DNA of 64,000 nt from Heyndrickxia ginsengihumi (GTDB lineage: Bacteria > Bacillota > Bacilli > Bacillales > Bacillaceae_C): positions 49,868-113,867 of the forward strand of contig NZ_JAAIWK010000008.1 in the NCBI RefSeq assembly GCF_011008565.1. Reading direction: 5' to 3'. This document shows positions 26,447-34,470 of the stretch, piece after piece; positions within the stretch are counted from its first letter, which is position 1; every line of letters starts with the position of its first letter. The notes below the pieces were generated by a model. That model searched no databases. It was not told where the DNA came from and saw nothing but the letters and a program-made list of their open reading frames with translations. A program made the translations under genes and the position numbers.

Positions 26447-26590
26447 CTATAAATGTGTAATGTGTAGCTCAGCTTTTTTAATATTTAACTCTTCAAACCT
26501 CTCTTTTACTTGTTCATCGTGTAATTGCTGTTCTAGCGTTTTAGCATTGCGCCTAATTGTTACCGTAATAAAGATTAAATTGAGCGTCAT
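26447..26590 (-). CDS. yrzI: YrzI family small protein
   Basis: 47 residues with the family beginning MTLNLIFITVTIRRNAKTLE: a short hydrophobic N-terminus followed by a charged amphipathic helix (EQQLHDEQVKERFEELNIKK). The ATG follows GGGAGGTGATACA. The family is restricted to Bacillaceae and often annotated as a possible sporulation protein. I recall that in B. subtilis yrzI sits among several small toxic-peptide ORFs, but cannot verify this here. The ribosome site is placed directly behind a U-tailed hairpin, which suggests conditional read-through. Confidence 0.8.
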   Translation of the reverse strand: MTLNLIFITVTIRRNAKTLEQQLHDEQVKERFEELNIKKAELHITHL

Positions 26591-26603
26591 TGTATCACCT
26601 CCC

Positions 26604-26685
26604 AAAAAAAAAGCCGCAGGAAATAATCTTCCTGCAGCCTAAATTTAAAAAGCCGCAAAAAGAATTTACATTCTCCTTGCGGCTT
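26604..26685 (-). promoter_or_regulatory. Two consecutive terminator-like hairpins in front of yrzI
   Basis: Reading on the minus strand, hairpin 1 pairs AAGCCGCAA (26685-26677) with TTGCGGCTT (26658-26650) and ends TTTAAATTT. Hairpin 2 (26638-26613) pairs GCTGCAGGAA with TTCCTGCGGC and ends in nine Ts, then GGGAGG of yrzI. The 5' arm of hairpin 1 (AAGCCGCAAGGA) can also pair with the 3' arm of hairpin 2 (TCCTGCGGCTT), so alternative folds exist. Confidence 0.65.
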
Positions 26686-26709
26686 ATGTGCATTGTTTAA
26701 TAAACTAAA

Positions 26710-26793
26710 TTAACACAAACTCATCCTCATCAAGGTCGAATGTTGAAATGATTTAGTTGTGAGTACAGTTTTCATATCCATAACACAGTTCAT
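26710..26793 (-). CDS. 27-residue leader-position small ORF
   Basis: ATG at 26791-26793 preceded by AGGAGGTCGAAAACA, an excellent ribosome site, then 27 codons to TAA. The peptide (MNCVMDMKTVLTTKSF...) has five methionines, two cysteines and several threonines; no family is recognised. It is the first ORF after a strong promoter and is followed by the two hairpins before yrzI. It could be a leader peptide or a small functional protein. Confidence 0.5.
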   Translation of the reverse strand: MNCVMDMKTVLTTKSFQHSTLMRMSLC

Positions 26794-26833
26794 TGTTTTC
26801 GACCTCCTATAGATGAATTTGTTTACATAGGAA

Positions 26834-26862
26834 ATTATATCCAATCTCTTTTATAAAGTAAA
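26834..26862 (-). promoter_or_regulatory. SigmaA-type promoter of the yrzI locus
   Basis: On the minus strand TTTACT (26862-26857), 17-bp spacer, TATAAT (26839-26834), about 40 bases before the first small ORF. The -10 box is a perfect consensus. Confidence 0.7.
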
Positions 26863-27033
26863 CCCTTATTTGCACTATTTTTCAAAAAAATCAAACGAAT
26901 AGATTTACATAAATTCCTTTTTGCTTCTTTCACTCCTTTATCATATTAATTAACATGATAAACGTGCTACATTCAATTATTAAACAAAACTCAAAACAAA
27001 AAAAACAAACCGCCTATTAGACGATTTGCTTAC

Positions 27034-27303
27034 TTATCTTTGATCTAATCGCTCTTCAAGCAATTGAAGACCTTCTTCGCTCTGTTGTAGCTCTTCATAA
27101 TATTTTCGGGATAAAAAGAAGAAAAGCGCAGCGATCCCTATGAAAACGATGTTTCCAGTCATCATGATTTCAGTCATCTTCTCTGTTTTTCCTTCTACAG
27201 GCAGTACAGCGCCTAAATATATAAAGCCCGTAACGGCTAACGTGATAAATGCATATATTTTAAAATCCATCATTTTCCCATATAATTCTTTCGCCTTTCT
27301 CAC
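27034..27303 (-). CDS. yrhC: YrhC family membrane protein
   Basis: 89 residues with two membrane helices (about 15-35 and 48-64) and a charged C-terminal helix (KYYEELQQSEEGLQLLEERL). Function unknown. In B. subtilis yrhC closes the yrrT-mtnN-mccA-mccB operon of methionine-to-cysteine conversion. Here it lies only 100 bases after mtnN with yrrT, mccA and mccB absent from the spot. Confidence 0.8.
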   Translation of the reverse strand: MRKAKELYGKMMDFKIYAFITLAVTGFIYLGAVLPVEGKTEKMTEIMMTGNIVFIGIAALFFFLSRKYYEELQQSEEGLQLLEERLDQR

Positions 27304-27405
27304 CTGTCATTCATCCTTTCTATGACTCTGATATTCTAACTGTAACATAGACGTGAATGATTTTTGACAAGTAATTAGAGGCAATGATGGAAATTATATA
27401 CGCTC

Positions 27406-28101
27406 TTATTTAAGATGTTTTACAATGCTCATGACAAAATTAGCGGAATTTACTGCTGCAGTTTCAAGAAACTGATCGAATGAAATATTTGATTCCTTCC
27501 CAGCGATATCTGATAATGAACGGATGATAACAAATGGAATGTTAAATTGATATGCTACTTGTCCAACAGCAACTGCTTCCATTTCTACTGCTTGAACGTC
27601 AGGAAAATGTTCACGAACAGCTGCTACTCTTTCTGGCTTATCCATAAATGAATCTCCAGTTGCTATTAAACCTTTGCTTACTCGGATTGCTTGAATCTCC
27701 TGTGCTGCTTGTTCGGCAACAGCAATTAATGCTTTATCTGCTTGGAATGCTGCAGGCATTTGTGGAACTTGTCCGTACTCGTAGCCAAAAATCGTCGCAT
27801 CTACATCGTGATGGCGCACTTCTGTTGAAATGACGACATCTCCCACTGTCAACTCAGGATTTAAACCTCCAGCTGACCCTGTATTAATGACAACGTCCGG
27901 TTGATAAGTTTGTAGTAATATTCCTGTCGAAAGTGCGGCGTTTACTTTACCAATTCCTGATCGAAGCAGAACAACTTCTTTACCATTTAATTCTCCCACA
28001 GTGTATTCATAACCAGCAATCGTCTCAACTTGACGATTGGATATATGTTCTCTTAATAAAGACACTTCTTCTTCCATTGCACCAATAATAGCTACTTTCA
28101 T
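27406..28101 (-). CDS. mtnN: 5'-methylthioadenosine/S-adenosylhomocysteine nucleosidase
   Basis: 231 residues. Splits methylthioadenosine and S-adenosylhomocysteine to adenine and the thio-sugar. Seen: [16 protein letters not shown] with the catalytic Glu, [35 protein letters not shown] (base-binding MEXE) and [11 protein letters not shown] with the catalytic Asp. Links SAM use to sulfur recycling; followed by yrhC. Confidence 0.97.
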   Translation of the reverse strand: MKVAIIGAMEEEVSLLREHISNRQVETIAGYEYTVGELNGKEVVLLRSGIGKVNAALSTGILLQTYQPDVVINTGSAGGLNPELTVGDVVISTEVRHHDVDATIFGYEYGQVPQMPAAFQADKALIAVAEQAAQEIQAIRVSKGLIATGDSFMDKPERVAAVREHFPDVQAVEMEAVAVGQVAYQFNIPFVIIRSLSDIAGKESNISFDQFLETAAVNSANFVMSIVKHLK

Positions 28102-28228
28102 GACTTAACCTCTTTCATTCAAAGTTTTCTCCTCCATTATAAAGGAAAAATGGAAAATATCATATATCTTGTACATTTTCGAGATCGTGATAATATTAGC
28201 AATGAGCCAATATGGAGGAGGTTAAAAA

Positions 28229-28435
28229 ATGAACATACAATTAGAAATGATTGAAGATAAAATTGAATTTTTTGAAGCACAACAATTAAATACATTAGAG
28301 AAAAAAATAAATGAGCAAATCGAAGTGAATAAGGCATTGATGCTTGGGGTCCATTCTGTTTCCCATCAAATGCACTTAGATTCTGACGGGAAACCGTATT
28401 ACACTGCTGTCGTCCACTTCAAACTTAAAAAATAA
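28229..28435 (+). CDS. yrzA: YrzA family (DUF2536) small protein
   Basis: 68 residues: an N-terminal helix (IEDKIEFFEAQQLNTLEKKI) and a C-terminal strand-rich part (VHSVSHQMHLD, YYTAVVHFKLKK). Function unknown, conserved in Bacillus at this spot between yrrS and mtnN. ATG after ATGGAGGAGGTTAAAAA. Confidence 0.8.
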   Translation: MNIQLEMIEDKIEFFEAQQLNTLEKKINEQIEVNKALMLGVHSVSHQMHLDSDGKPYYTAVVHFKLKK

Positions 28436-28444
28436 TCATAAAAG

Positions 28445-28494
28445 GAGTGTCACAACAACACCAGCAAGAAGCCATTGATGTTGCTGTGACACTC
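28445..28494. terminator. Bidirectional terminator between yrzA and yrrS
   Basis: GAGTGTCACAACAACA pairs with TGTTGCTGTGACACTC between convergent genes. Confidence 0.85.
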
Positions 28495-28497
28495 TCT

Positions 28498-29136
28498 TTA
28501 TTTTTTATCATTTTGAATTAATTTGTATATTTTAGTAGGTTTCCACCCTTTTCCATCTACCCATGTTAAATATACACGATATGTTTGATCTTGACCTTTT
28601 TCCGAAACCGTACCAATTGCTTGATCTGTTGTTTCACCTTTTTCTAAAAACCACACGGTCATGTTATTTACATCAATACCTGTTGCATAAGAGAGTGCTT
28701 TTAGCTTCTCCTGCCAATCAAGTGATGATGAATCCGTTGAGTAAACATGTCCATTTGTTTGCTGCGTGCCAACTGGTTTCCAACTTGAATCGACGATTTG
28801 CTCTTTCACATTTGGTTCATTAGGATTCGTTGTCTTCACAGTTGACTGTTTAGAGTCTTCCTTCTTCTTCTTTTTATCTGTATCTTTTTTCTCTGAGCTT
28901 TTTGCTTTTGAAGAATCCTTTTTATCTGTTACAGCGGCGGCTGTTTTCGTCGCATGTTTATGTGAGCTTGTATCTTTATCAGCATGATTTCCTCCAGCAA
29001 AGAAAATGGAGTACGCCACAATACAAATTAGTACAATAACAATGACAATTAACGTATTTAATATTAGATTGGTTTTACGCCGCTTTGTTTTTTGCATCGC
29101 ACGCGATCGTTCTTCACGGCTAGAATAATCTACCAA
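28498..29136 (-). CDS. yrrS: YrrS family (DUF1510) membrane-anchored protein
   Basis: 212 residues: short cytoplasmic N-terminus (MVDYSSREERSRAMQ), one membrane segment (about 24-47), a long Lys/Ser/Asp linker (50-105) and a C-terminal DUF1510 domain (SSWKPVGTQQ to the end). In B. subtilis yrrS is paired with the penicillin-binding-protein gene pbpI. Here no pbpI lies between it and greA. The 350-base upstream gap shows only the greA terminator. Confidence 0.85.
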   Translation of the reverse strand: MVDYSSREERSRAMQKTKRRKTNLILNTLIVIVIVLICIVAYSIFFAGGNHADKDTSSHKHATKTAAAVTDKKDSSKAKSSEKKDTDKKKKKEDSKQSTVKTTNPNEPNVKEQIVDSSWKPVGTQQTNGHVYSTDSSSLDWQEKLKALSYATGIDVNNMTVWFLEKGETTDQAIGTVSEKGQDQTYRVYLTWVDGKGWKPTKIYKLIQNDKK

Positions 29137-29422
29137 GGTAATCCCTCCATTTCATGACATTATCATACCATTTATCTCCTCAATCGAAAAGACATTTCCT
29201 GTTTACGATATGATACAAGCCTGGACATTATGCTTATCATTTTCATATAACCAATTTCACGGAATAAGAGAATAATCACTCCTGCATCATCTTTTCTGAC
29301 AATATTCGCAACGACAATTGCCTATTTTGGAATGCCCATATCACAGTAAATCAATGAATTAAGAAGTTTCTGTTTTTCACTAAATGTCTATCCGATATTT
29401 TCATTATATAAAAAGAAAAAAA

Positions 29423-29469
29423 GGATATCTTACGAAAGATCTCGATACCGAATCTTTCATAAGACATCC
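29423..29469 (-). terminator. Terminator of greA
   Basis: GGATGTCTTATGAAAGAT pairs with ATCTTTCGTAAGATATCC (minus strand), followed by TTTTTTTCTTTTTAT. Confidence 0.9.
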
Positions 29470-29488
29470 CCATTTTTTGAATAGCTAA

Positions 29489-29962
29489 TTATTGAATTGA
29501 AACGATTCTAACCTTCATATCTCCACCTGGTGTTTGCACAACCACTTCATCGCCTACTTTTTTGCCAATTAAGCTTTTAGCGATCGGTGAATCGTTAGAA
29601 ATTTTTCCTTCAAAAGGATCAGCTTCAGCACTGCCGACAATCGTATATGATTCTTCATCACCATCAGGCAGCTCAACAAAAGTAACAGAACGGCCTAGAG
29701 AAACTACATCTGTTTCACCATCATTTTCAATAATTTTCGCATTGCGGATCATATTTTCAATTGTTGTAATACGACCTTCCACAAAAGCTTGTTCTTCTTT
29801 CGCTGAATCATATTCGGAGTTTTCAGAAAGATCTCCAAAGCTACGAGCGATTTTAATCCGTTCTACAACTTCTTTACGTTTAACTGTTTTTAAGTATTCT
29901 AATTCTTGTTCTAATTTTTCTTTACCGTCTTGTGTCATTGGATATACTTTTTCAGTAGCCAA
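29489..29962 (-). CDS. greA: Transcription elongation factor GreA
   Basis: 157 residues: N-terminal coiled coil (residues 5-75, with the acidic tip [16 protein letters not shown]) and a C-terminal FKBP-like domain ([23 protein letters not shown]). Rescues backtracked RNA polymerase by stimulating transcript cleavage. Lies downstream of udk. Confidence 0.97.
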   Translation of the reverse strand: MATEKVYPMTQDGKEKLEQELEYLKTVKRKEVVERIKIARSFGDLSENSEYDSAKEEQAFVEGRITTIENMIRNAKIIENDGETDVVSLGRSVTFVELPDGDEESYTIVGSAEADPFEGKISNDSPIAKSLIGKKVGDEVVVQTPGGDMKVRIVSIQ

Positions 29963-30106
29963 TTACCTTCACTCCTATATCTCTTTATTAACGTCTATTT
30001 TATAAAGAAGAATATTTGGTTGGGGGTGTATCACCATATTTATCCTCTTTATATGCGTTTTCAATTTTCTTTCCCCCGCTAAATCATATTTTTACAAATA
30101 TGGTTT

Positions 30107-30130
30107 AGCGCGCCAAGTAATCGGCGCGCT
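30107..30130 (-). terminator. GC-rich hairpin after udk
   Basis: AGCGCGCC pairs with GGCGCGCT around an 8-nt loop. A second AT-rich hairpin (AAATCATATT/AATATGGTTT) follows at 30080-30106. The T-tail is weak. Confidence 0.55.
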
Positions 30131-30163
30131 TAATATATATTCTAGAATATCGTATTACAAAAA

Positions 30164-30790
30164 TCATTTTTGTTCAAGAATCGATTGCAATTTCGTCACA
30201 ACTAAATCAATTGCAACATGATTGTGACCACCCTCTGGAATAATCACATCAGCATATCTTTTTGTCGGTTCAATAAATTGATTATGCATCGGTCTTACGA
30301 CATTCGTATATTGATCAATGACTGACTGGATCGTTCTGCCGCGTTCTTCTATGTCTCTTAACAGCCGTCTAATAATACGCAAGTCTGCATCAGTATCGAC
30401 ATATATTTTAATATCCATTAAGTTACGCAATCTTTCATCATCTAATACTAAAATTCCTTCTAAAATAATTACATCTTTCGGTTCAACATGTATGGTTTGC
30501 TCTGATCTTGTATGTCTACTATAATCATAAACAGGTTTTTCAATTGGCTCGTATTGAAGCAGCTGGCCTAAATGCTCAATCAATAAGTCATTATCAAACG
30601 CAAATGGATGATCATAATTTGTCTTTAATCTTTCCTCAAACGGAAGATGACTTTGATCTTTATAATAATAATCTTGTTCAAGTACTAATATTGAGTGATC
30701 CTTTAATGTTTCATAAATTGTATTCGTTACACTAGTTTTTCCAGATCCAGATCCACCTGCAACCCCAATAACAGCGGGTTTTTTTTCCAT
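30164..30790 (-). CDS. udk: Uridine kinase
   Basis: 208 residues. Phosphorylates uridine and cytidine. P-loop [12 protein letters not shown] at residues 9-20, then [37 protein letters not shown] and [11 protein letters not shown]. Begins 6 bases after the trmR stop, so co-transcribed. The B. subtilis genes yrrN and yrrO that lie between trmR and udk are missing. Confidence 0.97.
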   Translation of the reverse strand: MEKKPAVIGVAGGSGSGKTSVTNTIYETLKDHSILVLEQDYYYKDQSHLPFEERLKTNYDHPFAFDNDLLIEHLGQLLQYEPIEKPVYDYSRHTRSEQTIHVEPKDVIILEGILVLDDERLRNLMDIKIYVDTDADLRIIRRLLRDIEERGRTIQSVIDQYTNVVRPMHNQFIEPTKRYADVIIPEGGHNHVAIDLVVTKLQSILEQK

Positions 30791-30796
30791 TCCATT

Positions 30797-31444
30797 TCAC
30801 CTCTTTATACTAACTGCCAATCCATCTCCAACTGGTAAAATCGTTGTAATGAATTCTTCATGCTGCATTAACCATTGATTATAATGTTTAATTTTCTTTA
30901 CAAGATTGCGAAGATTTTTCTTTTCAATCAAATCTTCATCTTCCAATACAAGCCCTTTAAAAAGAACGTTGTCTGTGTACACACAACCTTGTTCATTTAG
31001 GGATGCTGTAAATTCATTGAAAAATTTTTGATACTGTCCTTTAGCCGCATCTATAAAAATTGCATCGTACGGACCGAATGAATGTACCTCATCAATCACG
31101 GATTGGTCCAATGCATCGCCCTTAATAACTTTCACTCTTTGGCCATATGGTGAACGTCCAAGATAATGAATCGCACGTTCATAACGCTCTTCATCACGTT
31201 CAATTGTAATGATTTCAACTTGTTCTAAAGTATCTGCCATTCTTAAGGCTGAGTAGCCAATCGCTGTCCCAATTTCAAGAATTCTTTTCGGGTTTTGCAA
31301 TCTTAACAACTGACATAATGTATTGATACCTGTAATCTCCATAATTGGCACGTGATTCAAATCCGCGTATCTTTCCATTTCCGTAAATAATTCATTGCGA
31401 TCTGTAATAAACGATTCAAGATATGAATCTAATTTTCCATTCAC
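30797..31444 (-). CDS. trmR: O-methyltransferase YrrM (tRNA 5-hydroxyuridine methyltransferase TrmR)
   Basis: 215 residues of the class I O-methyltransferase family: ILEIGTAIGYSALRM (motif I), ITIERDEERY, YDAIFIDAAKGQY and YTDNVLFKGLV. In B. subtilis this enzyme methylates 5-hydroxyuridine at tRNA position 34 to 5-methoxyuridine. The GTG at 31442-31444 follows AAGGAGGCTTTTTT. The frame extends 6 codons upstream to an ATG that would contain the ribosome site. Confidence 0.88.
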   Translation of the reverse strand: MNGKLDSYLESFITDRNELFTEMERYADLNHVPIMEITGINTLCQLLRLQNPKRILEIGTAIGYSALRMADTLEQVEIITIERDEERYERAIHYLGRSPYGQRVKVIKGDALDQSVIDEVHSFGPYDAIFIDAAKGQYQKFFNEFTASLNEQGCVYTDNVLFKGLVLEDEDLIEKKNLRNLVKKIKHYNQWLMQHEEFITTILPVGDGLAVSIKR

Positions 31445-31738
31445 AAAAAAGCCTCCTTGCATTTAACAGCTGTCAATCAAACATGTTTCTTAACCACTCT
31501 TTTTTCATTATATTTTTAGAGCAAATGTGTAAAATCCATCTTGTAGGTCTATAAAGGGAAGTAAACAACTAAATATCCAATAACTAAGTTATGAAATAGC
31601 TCCCTCTTAATGGTCGGTTTTAAGTATACGGGGTTCTACCTATTCCACGGAATCCCGCAGTTTCTGCTTCAGTCAGCTTCTTTATGAACCGTAAAGTGAA
31701 TAAAATTGTTGAAACTCATAAAAACATCACTACATGAA

Positions 31739-31769
31739 AATAGAAAGCATTGTCAATAGCTTTCTATTC
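31739..31769 (-). terminator. Hairpin after mltG
   Basis: AATAGAAAGC pairs with GCTTTCTATT, followed by TTCATG on minus and TCTTC on plus. The stretch 31463-31738 shows nothing else I can assign. Confidence 0.65.
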
Positions 31770-31855
31770 TTCAATATATGAATCACTATTCATTATTCTA
31801 TAACATTTTTCGACAAATTTTCCGTTACTATATTAGCATATTTTCATCGACAATG

Positions 31856-32956
31856 CTAATCTTTCTTAGAAATGTATTTTTCTTTCAAAGCATTATGCTC
31901 TTTAAGTGTTTTTGCAAAGTATACTTTACCGGTATGAATATTTGCCAAAAAATATAAGTAATCTGTCTTTGCTGGCTTTAAAGCAGCTTGAATCGATTTT
32001 TCTCCTGGACTACCGATCGGTCCCGGCGGCAAGCCTTTATGTTTATAAGTATTATAAGGGGAATTCACCTTTAAATCTTTATATACGACTTTTTCTTTAT
32101 GTTGTTTCATTGCATACAGAACAGTTGGATCTGTCTGTAATGGCATATTCTTTGCTAGGCGGTTATAAAAGACACTCGCAATCTTCTCTCTATCTACATC
32201 ACCTGTTGCCTCTTCCTCTACAAGGGAAGCCATCGTCATAAGTTGATGAACGGATAATTGCTTTTTCTCTCTCTCCTCTTGGTAAGGGGACAAGACATCA
32301 TTTGTTTTGGCAATCATTTTGCTGATCATGTCTTGCAAACTAATATTTTTATTATAAAAAGAATAAGTTGCAGGGAACAAATACCCTTCAAGCGGATGAC
32401 GAATCTGTTTACTTAAAATGGCCGCTGTCAGCATGTTCGGATACTTATGAATCATTAATTGAATAAACTTTGGATCATCAACTTGTTTTAAAAATTGCTG
32501 CTGACTATACGATGAATGTTTGCTGACAATCGCTGCTATTTCATCAATTTGTGTTCCCTCAGGAATCGTAAACTCAATCGCTGCTATTCCACCCTTTTGC
32601 AAACGTTGTACAATCTCGTCTAATGTCATTGCAGTTGAAAGCTCAAACGTTCCTGCTTGAAAATTTTCATCATGATGCAATCTGGCGTAAAAAGCAAATA
32701 CATAAGGATTTTTGATCAAATGATGCTCTTTTAAAATAGTTCCAATCTTCAACACATTTGAGCCAGTAGGAATCTCGATCCTTTTTTCCGTTTGATGATG
32801 AGGGTTCACAGCTTTTAAAGCCGAATGTATATATAAATATCCGCTTGCAATGATGATTAGTAAACATACAATTATAACCGTTAAAATCGTTTTCTTTTTA
32901 TTTCCATCTTGGAATAAATTTTTAAAATGGAACATGTCTTTTCTATCGGTCAACAC
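31856..32956 (-). CDS. mltG: Endolytic murein transglycosylase MltG (YceG-like)
   Basis: 366 residues: membrane anchor about 20-45, a LysM-like subdomain, then the YceG catalytic domain with SLVEEEATGDVDREKIASVF (catalytic Glu in the EE pair) and QTDPTVLYA, and the closing NTYKHKGLPPGPIGSPG. Cleaves nascent glycan strands in the membrane and sets their length. Start is GTG (32954-32956) after AAAGGATG. Downstream member of the ireB-ruvX-yrzB neighbourhood. Confidence 0.93.
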   Translation of the reverse strand: MLTDRKDMFHFKNLFQDGNKKKTILTVIIVCLLIIIASGYLYIHSALKAVNPHHQTEKRIEIPTGSNVLKIGTILKEHHLIKNPYVFAFYARLHHDENFQAGTFELSTAMTLDEIVQRLQKGGIAAIEFTIPEGTQIDEIAAIVSKHSSYSQQQFLKQVDDPKFIQLMIHKYPNMLTAAILSKQIRHPLEGYLFPATYSFYNKNISLQDMISKMIAKTNDVLSPYQEEREKKQLSVHQLMTMASLVEEEATGDVDREKIASVFYNRLAKNMPLQTDPTVLYAMKQHKEKVVYKDLKVNSPYNTYKHKGLPPGPIGSPGEKSIQAALKPAKTDYLYFLANIHTGKVYFAKTLKEHNALKEKYISKKD

Positions 32957-33271
32957 ATTTTCATCCTTTCATAAGAAAAGACTCTTAGGAGAATCTTATC
33001 ACTCAATATCCGTTTTTTAATGATATTCGACATACGAACATTTTCAATTTTCCTTGTCCATTATACTACATTTTTTGACATTTGCTATTTCAATTTTATT
33101 TAACTTTTATAGAAATGAAGTAATTTTTATATGATTTGTGATGTCTTGAAACCCTAAATTATCAATCTATAACGATAGAATCGTTCAAGTAAAAATAATA
33201 TTAGGGAAGCAATCTTCTTCCATCAAACCGAAAAGTGAAGAAACACATCCCTTTTTAGGTATGAAGAAAAA

Positions 33272-33311
33272 ATAAAAAGAGAGAGATCTGGAAAATATCC
33301 AAATCTCTCTT
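33272..33311 (-). terminator. Terminator of the ireB-ruvX-yrzB operon
   Basis: AGAGAGATTTGG pairs with CCAGATCTCTCT (minus strand) followed by TTTTATTTTTTC. The 32957-33271 gap before it shows only AT-rich sequence. Confidence 0.88.
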
Positions 33312-33315
33312 CACA

Positions 33316-33618
33316 TTACTCTTCTTCTTCTTCATCAAGAAAAGTATTTAACATTTCTTCGATCATATCCCACTCTTCATCCGTTTCAATTGGCTGAAGA
33401 TCACCTTCTGTACCATCTTCATTCGTAACAAACGATGAAGCATGAATTTCAATTGATTCATCTTCGTCTTCTTCTGCACCTACCGGATAATACAATACAT
33501 AGGATTTCCCGAAGTCCTCTGATTCAAATGTGAATAGTACCTCGTGTAATTGTTCGTTTCCGTCTTCATCTACCACTGTAATATGTTGATGATTTTCATG
33601 ATCATGATTATGCGCCAT
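33316..33618 (-). CDS. yrzB: DUF1292 family protein YrzB
   Basis: 100 residues, strongly acidic (C-terminus DEEEEE), beginning with a His-rich stretch [12 protein letters not shown] and then the DUF1292 core [20 protein letters not shown]. Function unknown; always linked with ruvX and ireB in Firmicutes. The N-terminal histidines might bind metal (inference). Confidence 0.9.
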   Translation of the reverse strand: MAHNHDHENHQHITVVDEDGNEQLHEVLFTFESEDFGKSYVLYYPVGAEEDEDESIEIHASSFVTNEDGTEGDLQPIETDEEWDMIEEMLNTFLDEEEEE

Positions 33619-33630
33619 ATTTTCACCTCA

Positions 33631-34047
33631 TTAATTTTGGCTATCAAGATAGCCTTGTAAGATTACACTTGCTGCCATTTTATCAATGACTTTCTTTCTC
33701 TTTTTTCTACTAACATCTGCTTGTAGTAATATTCTTTCCGCTTGCATCGTACTTAAACGTTCATCCCATAATATGATCGGTAACTTTAATCTTTTTTCTA
33801 GTTCTTCAGCATATGCTTTTGCTGCTTCTGCACGCGGACCAATTGTATTATTCATATTTTTCGGGTAACCTACTACGATTTTTTCAACCTGATGGTTTTC
33901 TACAAGCTCTGTAACCCTATCGAATCCAAACTGTTTACTTTCCTCATCGATCGCAATCGTTTCAATGCCTTGGGCTGTCCAACCCAAGGCATCACTAATT
34001 GCAACCCCAACAGTTTTAGATCCAACATCAAGACCCATAATTTTCAA
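33631..34047 (-). CDS. ruvX: Holliday junction resolvase-like RuvX (YqgF family)
   Basis: 138 residues with an RNase H-like fold: [16 protein letters not shown] (first acidic residue), [13 protein letters not shown] and [12 protein letters not shown] (second and third). In bacteria YqgF acts in 16S rRNA 5'-end processing or as a resolvase. It starts 2 bases after ireB ends. Confidence 0.95.
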   Translation of the reverse strand: MKIMGLDVGSKTVGVAISDALGWTAQGIETIAIDEESKQFGFDRVTELVENHQVEKIVVGYPKNMNNTIGPRAEAAKAYAEELEKRLKLPIILWDERLSTMQAERILLQADVSRKKRKKVIDKMAASVILQGYLDSQN

Positions 34048-34049
34048 TA

Positions 34050-34319
34050 TTATCCCTCACGATGCTGTTTCAAGTAAGATTTTACCAATTCTTCGATGAT
34101 TTCATCTCGTTCAAGCTTACGGATGGTATTCCGGGCATCTTGATGACGTGGAATATATGCTGGATCACCAGACAACAAATAACCTACTATTTGATTGATT
34201 GGATTATATCCTTTTTCTTGTAATGCACTGTATACATGCAACAATACTTCCTTCACATCATGTTCAATTGGTTCTTCTGAAAAATTAAATCTCATCGTTT
34301 TATCAAATGAACTCATCAA
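34050..34319 (-). CDS. ireB: IreB family regulatory phosphoprotein (YrzL)
   Basis: 89 residues of UPF0297: [40 protein letters not shown] and [20 protein letters not shown]. In Enterococcus IreB is phosphorylated by the kinase IreK and modulates cephalosporin resistance; the threonine in KTMRF is close to the family phosphorylation region. First of ireB-ruvX-yrzB, 150 bases after alaS. Confidence 0.92.
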   Translation of the reverse strand: MMSSFDKTMRFNFSEEPIEHDVKEVLLHVYSALQEKGYNPINQIVGYLLSGDPAYIPRHQDARNTIRKLERDEIIEELVKSYLKQHREG

Positions 34320-34470
34320 GCAGCACCTCTCTTTAGAGCTTGGCTTATTAAACCGAGCGGGAATATGTGTTTACATTCGAGTCTCTATCAAAGGTGCACA
34401 ATAACATAAAAGCAAAACTTGATATTGTAAACACTAGCTTTGTTTCATTGTACAATACTTTTCACTTGAA

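Noticed and set aside
29562..30005. 147-codon plus ORF opposite greA
   Set aside because: Antisense shadow of greA.
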